This document shows, piece by piece, positions 45,501 to 57,500 of a stretch of DNA of 64,000 nt (position 1 is the first letter of the stretch; every line of letters starts with the position of its first letter). The stretch comes from Enoplolaimus lenunculus (lineage: Eukaryota > Nematoda > Enoplea > Enoplida > Thoracostomopsidae). Location: contig JASANG010001676.1 in the NCBI GenBank assembly GCA_030248215.1, positions 62,001 to 126,000 on the forward strand, in the 5' to 3' direction. Position numbers and translations under genes: made by a program. The notes below the pieces were generated by a model, which had not been told where the DNA came from, did no database searches, and worked only from the letters and a program-made list of their open reading frames with translations.

Positions 45501-48500
45501 GTTATAGAAGATTCTGGATCCACCACTGCTCGCTTGTGATCAGAACTGATATATAACCATAGAAATTGTGCAAAACATTTTTAATGTCCAAATGATATCA
45601 GGTGGTAAAATTAAGCATAAACCTAAACATAAATACTCACCGGCTTGCCTTGTGGACCCTAAAAATAGAACCATTATTTCTTGATCAATTTGAAAAATAT
45701 TGTCCGACAAATTTAACTGAATTTGAAAATAATATTGCGAAGCCTGGATGACGTAGCTACACACTGTACAAGATATGTTGTGACAGTTTAAATTTAAAGC
45801 TAAAATTTGAATATTTGTTAAAATTTCAATAATATATACATCATACAGAGTAAATTAGCCCTTTGACTCATAGAGTATACTATAAACAACTAAATACAAG
45901 TAATATACGAGCAACACAGACACTGTAAGCAGCGTTTAACAATTCTAACATATATACGCAGTGCAAAATCTCCACAAGACGTGATAGCCCCCTAGGGCTT
46001 AAGCGTCAAGCTCTTATAGCTAAGTGGTCAACGTAAACGCCTGTCACACGAGAGACTGGGAATCGAATTTTAGCTTGAAATTACATGTCGTATAAAATTG
46101 AAAATATTCATGTAAGAAAAGGTTAAAACTCTTAATTGCAAAGAATCTGGTGCAATCTTTATCAGTTCTGACTCTAAACCTAACCACAATACATGGTATA
46201 GTATTATACTCGAAATTAATGTTTAAGGGTTCAAAATTTGACCAGCGTTTTTGGGTGCCTATAATAACTTTAAACAGAGCCCTGAAGCATACACCAAATT
46301 GAACCAGTTTACCATCATTCCTGGATCGCCTTTTTGACCTGTAACTCCCTAAAACAAAACAAATATGTACTATAATAACATAAAAAAGAATAACATAAAA
46401 ACAAACAAAACATTATTTTTTACAGTTATTTTTGATATTTGTGCAATTTTTTTCAACTTCAAACAGTTGTCAGCAATAAAGACGTCTGTTCTGTAGTTTT
46501 GTGTGTGAAATCAATAATATATCTGCAATATATCAAGTATTCAAGTGTAAACGTAGAATTTGACCAGTGGTCACTTCAATAAACGTACCATGACACCTTT
46601 TGGACCTTGAATACCGGGTTCACCCTGAAAAAGAAAACAATGCTAGACAGTGTCCCATCTTTGATCTGAAATAGGCCCATGTTGTTTTGAGGGATGTACA
46701 GGTTTTGGCACAACTTCAATAGAGTAAGATCGAGCTTTAAACTACGCCAATTTTTTTCGTTTAGGTTTAGGATTAGCATTATGCTTAGACTAACTACACT
46801 GCAAAAAATGGTGAGTCAAATTGACTCTCTCCGAAACAGGCTTTTCTTGACTACACACACTAAGTCGAAATTCGACTCCGCTTGAGTCAAATTTGACTCA
46901 ATTTGACTCCGGCGAAGTCTGATTTTGACTCAGTTTGTGTAGTCAGGAAAAGCTGATTTCGGATAGAGTCAATTTGACTCACCATTTTTGCAGTGTACGA
47001 TTACGCCCCTCAAAGTATTACATTAGTCACAGTTCTTATGCCCACTGCACTATAGTCAAGCTTGTCATATTGCGCATGTAAGTTTCATGTACCTAGTTGC
47101 ATACTCTTCTAATTCCGTGTACCTAGTTGCATACTCTTGTAATTCCGTGTACCTAGTTGCATACTCTTGTAATTCCATGTACCTAGTTGCATACTCTTGT
47201 AATTCCATGTACCTAGTTGCATACTCTTGTAATTCCGTGTATCTAGTTGCATACTCTTGTAATTCCATGTACCTAGTTGCATACTCTTGTAATTCCATGT
47301 ACCTAGTTGCATACTCTTGTATAAGAATCATCATTACCTCTTGCTGGTACGAATTAAAATCAGGCATATCTAACCTAGGCACTCTGCAATCGTATTTATT
47401 TTTTGTAACCAGAACTTACTGGACTTCCTGGTTCACCGTTTTTGCCAGCAGGTCCTGGTCCACCTGGACGACCCTGTAATTTTCAATATTCACAATAAAC
47501 AATTCACAAGTCTCTATTGTCTTTATAACCTATTGTGCCATATCAAATGTTAAATAATTTTTGGCAAAATTAAAATTTTGAGGTTCCAAATTTAATTGGC
47601 AAATAATTAATATTTTAAAAGAACTACAGTAACCTGCGTTAGCCAGGTAAATTGAAATAAATCCAATTGGTGAATTCAGTGATAAAGTTCCTATAGCACG
47701 GTACACATGAACCGAAATCACAACACCATGGAATGCTGGTAATAGTTTATTTTTCACCCGTCGTTCACAATAATTTTGTCAACAGTTCCACAAAATATTG
47801 TACGAAATAAAGTTACTTACTTCTGGACCTCGTGGTCCAGGTGATCCTGGTGATCCTGGCGCGCCTCGTTCGCCTTTAGAACCAGGTACTCCGGTTGGAC
47901 CAATTTGACCAATATTTCCTGGATGACCCTATAACAAACATGAATTTTAAATGTAACATTGTTGTTAGTCGTCCGTGTCAAGAACATATTCCGGCGTAAT
48001 TTGAAGCTTTAGACTTTTTTTTGCTTAACGTGGGTTTTATTTTGGGCAGCGCCCTATGCTATAGCATACGTGGCCAATGTTACTTTAAGGGGCGTAACAG
48101 TAGATTAAGCGTATTTCTAAGCCTAAGCCTAAGCCTAAGCGTTGCAAAAGCAAATTCCTAAGCCTAAGCCTAAGCAAAAAATGTAATCTAGAATCTAAAC
48201 CCATTCTTTTATAGACCCATCTGAAACCTGGACGCCCCTTAAAGTAACATGGGCCGCATACGTGAATTGGCAAAATTTATAACCAAATTAATATACAACT
48301 TACCTTCTGTCCTTTGATTCCTGTTGGACCGCGTTGACCTTTAAATCCTCGAGGCCCCTGAAATTATAACTATCACCCCCGGTGAGCTGTGACGTTCGAA
48401 TTGTTGTACGCCCTGTACCATAAAAATCATTGAAATTCAAAAAATTATACCAAGTGATAACTTTTAAAAGTAATTTATTTTAAAATTTAATTTTAAACTA

Positions 48501-51500
48501 CCTTTATACGAGAGGGTTAAAAAAACGTTAAACTAAAGCGAAATCGGCAACAATTAAAAAGTTGACCTTACCGTTTCACCAGGGGTTCCTGATTTGCCAG
48601 GAGGTCCTGTGACACCGACTTCACCCTGAAACATCATCTGGTCATTTTAACCAAGGTGGGCAATTATATAACTGAAACTACTAAGATTATGCATTTTTAT
48701 TTGTTTTTATTTTTTATTGTTTTCTCGTCTCATTCAACAAACATAATACTACTGTAGCGACCCGAATAAGATGGCAGTGTTGATCGGTATCAATTCCGCG
48801 TTTTCTTCAGAGACATCCATTGCTATTCGGTTCCGGACTCTTATTTATTTTTCAATTTAGTTCAAGTTTATTTGGGCCGCACACTTTTAGCTTTTATGTC
48901 AACAATTTTCTGTATTTTAAGTTTATTAGTTTAAGAATATAAGACTTCAATATGGTGCTATGCATATTGGTAAACATTGTACTTTGAGTAATGAAACAAA
49001 TTCTGTACTGAAAATTTAGTACAGGAACCATTTACGTAATGTACTTTAGGATAACTGACATTTATCGACTAATTAGTGATTTTGGACCCTTTTCATTAAC
49101 GGTTTCTAATAACTGGAAATAGACTTCTATTGATTCTGACTCAAAATAAGAACAGAGAACAAATATAGCCGCCTGATTAATGGTTTATAAGTGCAGCATT
49201 CGCCAGACAAACTTAAGCAAAAAAATTGTAGGCCTGGCAAAATGTTAATTTTAATTTTTTTCTCAAAATTTTATTCTAAAATTTTGGATATTTAGGAACA
49301 ACTACAAAACTTACCGCCGGTCCTGGTTGACCTGGAGGGCCCATCGGTCCAACGGGTCCAGGTTTTCCCTAAAATGTAATACAAATATATATATATATGA
49401 ATATAAATATATATTTGTCTATTTGTATATATTTATATATAATGTATAAAGATATTAATATCGTATACATATATACATACATATGTTTGTTGCATGTTTG
49501 CCAGCAACCAGATGACCAGTATATTGTCATGTTAATGGCCATTACATATGCAGTTAGATTAGCAGGCATGTGAAGCTTACTGGTTAAGGTTCAGGACTGC
49601 TAACAATAAAGTAAATATCAGAGATCGTAGCGTCCCCGTAGCCCACTAATGATTTGACACCGTAAAATGTTTCGATGTTAAGTTTAGATTGAAAACCAAA
49701 TTATTATAAGATCAAGCGTTAGACGTACCTCGGCTCCTTGTGGACCTTCTTGACCTTGAGGACCAGGAGGTCCACGGTCGCCTTTGTCACCAGTTCGGCC
49801 CGCGTCTCCTTGCGGTCCCGGAAGACCAACTGGTCCCTGAAATTTGACGTTCAGTCATATAAACAATTAACAGCTGAAATTTAATATTTAATTCTCTGAA
49901 ATGGAATTAACGGAGAAACAAATTTTGAAAATTCGTAAAAAAACGCGTTACGGAACTTTATTTAGTATCCAAAACAAATCTGAGATTGGAAAACTTTCGA
50001 CATCGAATAAGCATATTCTTAAGCCTAAGCCTAATCCTAAGCCTAAGCCTAAGCCAAGCAAAAAATTTGTCTATTAAGCTTAAGCTTACTCTATTCTAGT
50101 CTCACAGAAAAACGCTCTGCCCCTGGTCTTTACATGGGTCTTGGTATATAAGAATTACTAATTGCTGACCACTTTTTCATGAAAAAAATATATTAATGCA
50201 CATTTCTATGAAAAGATTTATACTTGCAAAAATAAAACACTAACCGGTTTACCAGCAGGTCCAGGTACTCCTTGAACACCTTGTGGACCAGGCGGACCCT
50301 GAAATTATAAAATACAACCGAAACAGTTGAAAATTAAATTGAAAATATATTTTAATTTTAAACTAAATTATTTTCAACGCGAAATGGGTATTTTGAGTTT
50401 TGCAAGTCCAATGGAAAGTAGACTGTTGACCCTGGAATTCACAGAAATAAGATTTTGCAATATTAATTTGCAAAAAATGCTAAAATATGTTTTGGTAAAA
50501 ACACCTTAAGTTGTTTCAAAACCAACTTTTCACTTACCTGAGGACCAGCATCACCCGCCAACCCATCGTCACCGCGTTTGCCGGCGGCCCCGGGATCACC
50601 AGGTGCGCCATGTTCCCCAGGATCTCCTGGAACGCCTTGTGGTCCCTAAAATAGAAATCATATTTACTTCAAAATGATCACATAGCTAGTGAAAACAAAG
50701 AAGCTAGGTCTATAGGTATACACAAATCCAGGGCTGTCATGAAACGGTGTATTTTGGAGTTTTGATGTTTTATGACTCAAAATAAATCAGGCACTCATGT
50801 TTACTGTGAAGGGCGTAATGTTTCTTTCCGCGAACTTCAATCGAAAAAGCTTAAAGTTTGCACTTATTTTTTGCTTAGGCTTAGGCCCGAGCTTAGCTAA
50901 TGTCGTATCCTTACGCTGAAAATTTGAAGTAGTATAGTATAAAAGCATATTCCTAAACCAAAGCCTAAGCTTAAGCTTCCGCACGAGTATAAGACATTAG
51001 TTATATCCAGGCCTAAATCGAAGCATAAAATTAGCCAAAATGTTAAGCTTTCTTGTCAGGAGTCCGCATACAAACGGGACGCCCCATAATGCGTACCATT
51101 GGCCATTATGAGGGTATGGCTTCAGATTTGCTTGGATACGGAGGGAAGAAAAGTTTGTTAAGAGAAATTAACAGATTTGTATATAAACTATTTTGACATT
51201 TCCTAAACTGTTTGAAGACTCAGACATGGAACGTTAATTGTTCTTGGACGTAAATCAGATTCTATTGAATCTATGTTCAATTGACAGTCTGACCGCCCCA
51301 AACTTACTGGATTGCCTTTCGGTCCTTGCGGTCCCAGCTGACCGCGAGGTCCTGGAACGCCAGGGAGACCTTCTTTGCCTGGAAGGCCTATCGGTCCAAT
51401 TGGGCCTTGTGCACCCTAAATAGAAAAATTTGCAATTACTGAAATTTTTAAATAAAAGGTATATTTTGCATTTTTGTGTTTGTTTTTAATTAAACTAAAT

Positions 51501-54500
51501 TTTAAATATTTGGTTTTGTTCTGAAGTTTATAACGCATCTCGAACTTATATTAGCAACAATACAAATCAACATTAATCTATCATTTAAGTTTAATTTGAA
51601 CCAGTCAGCCGGCATTGCGCAATGCTCAAAAGTTGGCGAATCCACAACAATTTGTATGTAAATTTTCTTTCCACAGAACAATGACAATGTTATTTCTGTT
51701 CTGAGAAAACTTTGTAATATTTAAAAAAAATAAGAAATAAGAAATAAAAGCAATAATTAATAAGAAGAAATAACAAAGTAATACTGGAAAGTTGCCCAAA
51801 ATACGTATGTTCGGCGTTCCAGCTTTAATAATATATATGTGTCGCGTACAAAAAACAAATACTACACATAACTACTTATAAACAAACAAATATTGAGATC
51901 TCAAACAGTTGCCAAAACAATTGTAAACATGGTACCATTGAACTCAGCGGTTAACATCGACCAGATAAAACTACTCCTATTCCTATGTTTACATAGAAAT
52001 CTACAGCTCTACTTAAGTACCGTTTCTCCGTCGACACCAGCGGCCCCTGGTGTTCCCGCAGCGCCTGGATCGCCTTTTGTGCCTTGTTTGCCCTCAGGTC
52101 CTGGTGGACCAGGAATACCGTCAGCGCCCTGAAAAACAAAAACCACATTAGCTTGAATTTGCAGTAGGTTCAGTTTGAAGTGAGTTGGCTGAATCAAATA
52201 CACAAATGTCATACGTCAGGCTAAATCGAGGGTAAAAATGTAATTTTAGTATGAAATTTTAACGCAAAAGTTAGTCATGCTTGGTTCCTGTGGGTGGTAC
52301 CGATCCGGTGGATTCCACCCTACATCCGCGTTTACTCTTGAGATGGATCTTTCCCTGGCAACTCGTATTAATGCTAATTGGGCGTCAGATATGAGAAGTT
52401 TCTACATTCAGCTTCAGCTAAAGACTCTAAGTTGAGAAAGCAAATATTATTTACGGTGGGTGCAAATCAACAGAAAAAAGTTTTTTCTTTATTTTCATTA
52501 TAACATCTGTAGTTGCGAGTTCGACGGGACGTCTGACCAAAATACCTATTTTAAATACCGTTTCGCATCTCGTTTCGAAAAGCATCTAGTTTTTAAAACT
52601 AAAATCAACTTTGACTTGCCACTTTAAGTCCTTACCGCAGGTCCTGGCGGTCCCATTGGTCCCGTAGCACCAGCAATGCCACGCGGTCCTTTTGATCCAG
52701 TATCACCTGATTCACCTTTTTCGCCGCGAATTCCTGGCAAACCTTGTTTGCCTGGAAATCCTCGCGCGCCCATTTGTCCTTGTGGTCCGTCATCGCCCTG
52801 AAATTGCAATCTGAATTTGCTAAGAAATCCAATCAAATAAGCAGAATGATTTCACAAGTAGCCGATGCTTGTTGGAGATAGAAATTTCTTGAAAAATTGT
52901 AATTTATACGGTCGTGTACTTGTATTCTGTTGAACAGAATTTCGAGCCATTGAAAAGCTTTCCCTGAATGAGAGACGGGCCCGTATCAAGGGAGGAGGTT
53001 AGGGGGGTAAGCTACCCTGAAAACATTTTCCCCTAGAAAAATTTCGACCTTGCTTGTATTAGTCATTGGGAAGCCCTTGTATGCCCCTTTAGAAAAATTT
53101 TATCCCCCCTCGCAAAGTGAGCTGGCTACGGGTGTGGAATGGCAATCCTACACTTTTCATAATTAGCATCATAATGAACAGTACTTACCTTTACTCCCGG
53201 CACACCGATTGGACCACGAGCTCCTGGTTGACCAGCTTCGCCCTAAAATAGAAGATATAAATCAAATTTTATACCAATGATTTCATTAAAGAATTTAATT
53301 ACTTGTGGTTGTTGCCAATGGCCAAAGAAATATTAATAAACGTTATTACACCACATACATAAGCAAGATTTGGTTATATAGAAAGAGTGCCCTTAAAATG
53401 GGGCTATAGATGTTGTGAACGCCGTCCGTCGCTATCCATCGCTGTACATCACCATCCGACCCCCTTCGGTATCGTACGCGAGTAAATTAAATTAATTTCA
53501 AAAGTATAGTGCCACCGTTACTCGTACTTAAAATACTTACGTTCCCAAACTGCCATATGTCCTTCAGTGAAAGATGTCTTTTTTCGTTTAACTGTATGAT
53601 CCGTTGTGTTGATTTAATTTCTACCCCTTGACATCCTTAATATAATGAAAAATAATCAATAAATTGAGTATGGTACATAACTACAAAACACAAAAACTAC
53701 TGTGGTACCTGAGGTCCAGGCGGTCCAGTCGGTCCTTGCAATCCACGAAGTCCAGTTTGACCCTAAAACAAGAACAAATAATAAAATTTGTTTTCTATTT
53801 TTCAAATGTCGACCATTATTCGCTAAATATATATATATATATATAAATTGCATTTGACTTTTGATTTAAACCAGGGTATAAATAGCCAAAAAAGTACTTG
53901 TATTCGAACGAGTATAACCTCATGTCAAAGTTTTAGCAATCTTAGTCGTAAAAAGTGACCATGTGGCATGTTAGAAGATGCTTCGACTTATCGCTGGAGA
54001 AATTTCTGAATGAAATATATCAACTCTATCAGGCGCTACGACCTTTAATTAAACCAATTTTTAAAAACAAAACATTAACTGAAACAAATATCACTTTTGG
54101 GTAAAATAGAGATTGAACTTTAAGAGCCATATTCGTAAAGCTCATGAAAAGATCAGGGGCGGACCAGTTTTTCTGTGGGACTGCCATAAAGTAAGATTAA
54201 GCTTTAGGTATATTTTTGGCTTAGGTTTACGCTTAGGTATTAAGCTCGTTCTTAGGCTATGCTTAAGCTTAGGTATTAAGATCATTTTTACGCTATACTT
54301 AGGCTTGGGCTTAGGTACTAAACTGATTCTTACGCTATGCTTAGGCTTAGGCTTAGGTATTAAGCTTATTCTTACGCTATGCGTAGGCTTAGGCTTAGGT
54401 ATTAAGCTCATTCTTACGCTATGCTTAGGCTCTCGTTCTTACACTATGCTTAGGCTTAGGCTTAGGCATTGAGTTCATTCTTACGCTATGCTCAGGATTA

Positions 54501-57500
54501 GGTATATGCATTGAGATCGTTGTTACGCAATGCTTAGGCGCAGGCTTACGCTTACGAATATGCTTATACTACCGCTACGGCCCTAACATCTACCTCTTGT
54601 AAACCGCAGAACGTAAACCGATGCAATATTTAAATGCTTTAAATCGTGGCGCTATTGTAACGTTCATTCGCCAATGAACGAGTTCACTTAATTGAAAAAA
54701 ACTATTGCTAACTGATGATAGGTGCTATACAAAATGAAAAATAACTGCTGACTAATGTGTTATTAATAGTAAAAAAACCAAAACTTTATTCACTTACCCG
54801 TTCGCCTTTTTGTCCTTCGGAACCTTTTTCACCTTGTGGACCCATTTCGCCCTATAATAAAAACAAAATAACAATAAAAACGGTTATGCAAAAAAAAAAT
54901 CCAAAATACTTGGAGAAAGATGTAGATTGTAAATATCACAGGGTCAATAGTGAAATTAAACTTTCGAACTTTTCTGACCGTTTTAAACTCAAATACTTCG
55001 GATGTTGTTATAATCATATAATAGTTATAGAGCGCTGACAATTCAAGTTAATCGAAAAAAAAATTAACACAAAAACTCACCTTATCGCCATCCAATCCTG
55101 GATTGCCACGTGGACCAGTTTGACCAGGAATACCCTGAAACAGGAACCATTAAATTACCAGAAAATCCTTTTTCGAGTGAAAAATTAGCGTTTATGCGCT
55201 ACCACAAGGCAAATTCTAACGGAACAGATATATTCGCGTTTTGTTGCTGTTTACCTGAATGCCCGGTTTTCCTTGATCCCCTTCCGGTCCTGGAGGTCCG
55301 ATCAAACCCTGAAACAATAATCAATAACAATTTCATAGTGACACTTTTCAGAAGCGAGCACCGAGTTGTTTTACGATATCACGACAATTTGTCGCACGAC
55401 AACTCGTCGCCCGACAACTTATAATCCGAAATTTCATCGGCTGAATAACTTGCCGCCCATCATTATGCTTAACCTTAGGGTTAGGATTATGCTAAACATT
55501 ACGCTAAAATTGTTAATAGGCTTTAAGGCACTGTTGGGCGACAAGTTGTCAGGTGACGAATTGTCGTAAATTCGTTTTCAACGCTAATACGAAACAATTT
55601 TGTGGCTGAATAAGGTACGGTTATGCTTGGTTCACAATAAAAAATATGGCCTGGCCCCAAAATATGTCCCATCCCAGGGTTAACAAGTGGTCGTTGACCC
55701 TACCTCAACGAAAATTTTCCGTTGACCCTACCTCAACGAGTGGTCTATGCCACTCGTTGAGGTAGGGTCAACACTTTTTTTACAATCCGTGACACGCGTT
55801 GACCCTACCTCAACGCAAAATTTATGTTGACCGACCTCAACGTGCGTCACAGAGCAATTTGTGACACACGTTGAGGTAGAGTCAACAGAAATTTTGCGTT
55901 GAGGTAGGGTCAACGACCACTCGTTAACCCTGGGATGGGACATATTTTGTGGACAGGCCAAATTTTTTATTGTGAACCAGGCATTAGAAGAACCAATTTA
56001 TAAAGCATTGAAAAGTAACATGACTAGTTGTAGGCTCCAGAAAACAACTATGGACTGGAGAGGTATCTATTTGACTTCCCTAGAAATGAAAAATGTATCC
56101 CATAAATTCTCGAACTGTGTAGGGATTCTGGTGTGACCACTGTCTCGATAGGTGGGGAATCTTACCCTGCCCAGATACCAGCACTCTGGAACGGACTGCT
56201 CCGAATATGACCCTACATCTCGCATCAAAATTTTCCATCGACAATAAGTGCTAAGGATGCCCAGAGCAGGGGCATCACCCACGGGTAAAACCTTTAGTCT
56301 GACAAACTGACTAATTTCAGCTTTGTAAAAGCATTAAAACTATTTAGACATCTTAGAAAAATTTGTTGCCGTATCCCTCGCGCAAAGCTTCAACTCTATC
56401 AATATTCACGGCCAGAGAAACCACCCCTATACCACCATTTGGGGAGACACCCCAAAGAGGCCTCCCTAACCAAGATTTTAAGCAAAAAAATTTGAAACAT
56501 ATTTTGATCGTCACAAGGGGCGTCAGCCCCAAAATTTTACGTCGCGTCGAGCTCACACCTTACCCTGCGCCGGTACTGTCAATTCTAAAAATCATTTTTA
56601 ACAATTAGTAGTACTACTTTTGATACGACAAAATAAATGAAAAGTGCAGCTGTCGCAAAATTCGGAACAATCTACAATTTTGCAGTAGTCTGCAGCTGCA
56701 ATCCTGCCGTGTTAAACGTCAGAAACCGCCAAACATTCAGGCCCGTAGCCAAGCGCAGACGGTCAGTAGACGCTCAACCCCCCCTCTCTGAGAAACTTTT
56801 GCGTCCCCTTCGACAATCTTCAACTTTGCTTGTAAGTCAACGAAAACTGTTGTATGCTCCTTGTAAAAAATTCTTAGCGCCTCATCAAGGTGAACTGGCT
56901 ACAGGTCTGTAAAACTACCAAAATAATGCATTTGCGAACGCTTAAATGAGTAATAATTAAATATTTTTATATTAACAATTAAGCTTGTAATACCTGTTCT
57001 CCTTTAGGACCACTTTTGCCAGGCGAACCAGGAAATCCATCTTTTCCCTGAAACAAAAAATTCTTCTGCGTAAATCCCTGTCTTTTAGGCGATTTTTCAT
57101 AAAACCGCTTTTTCCGTTTTTTTCACCCCTTCTCACATTGAGTTGCCTGTAGGCAACTCAGCGCAGTGTATATACGTTAAATAGTATATATCGCACCGTG
57201 TTTAACAATTGCAACACGTATACATAGTACTAAATCACCACAAGACATGAGAGCCCCCTCGGGCTCGAGCATCAAGCTCTTATAGCTGAGTGGTGATGGT
57301 ATACGCATCCCACTCCAATCACTGGAGTTCGAATCCTAGCATAAAAGTAGGTCGAATGGAAAATAGAAAATATTCATGTGAGAAAGGGTTGATTTACTAA
57401 ATTAACCAGAAACCAGTTTTGACCTGAAATTAAATTATATTTGTACGGCCATCTTACCGGGGGTCCAATATCGCCAGCTGGTCCAGGTTCGCCAGGACTT

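Noticed and set aside
47087-47325. CRISPR-like array
   Set aside because: The units are adjacent without unique spacers, and the locus is a eukaryotic intron.
47065-47479. Repeat proteins ([10 protein letters not shown] type and Tyr/Ser type) on both strands
   Set aside because: They arise from a 30-bp minisatellite whose length is a multiple of three; all frames stay open by chance.
54113-54472. Leu/Gly-rich open frame of 119 codons
   Set aside because: Translation of the TTAGGC-derived array.
54210-54570. A chromosome end or telomere fusion
   Set aside because: The TTAGGC units are short, degenerate, dispersed and bounded by transposon ends; unique sequence continues on both sides.
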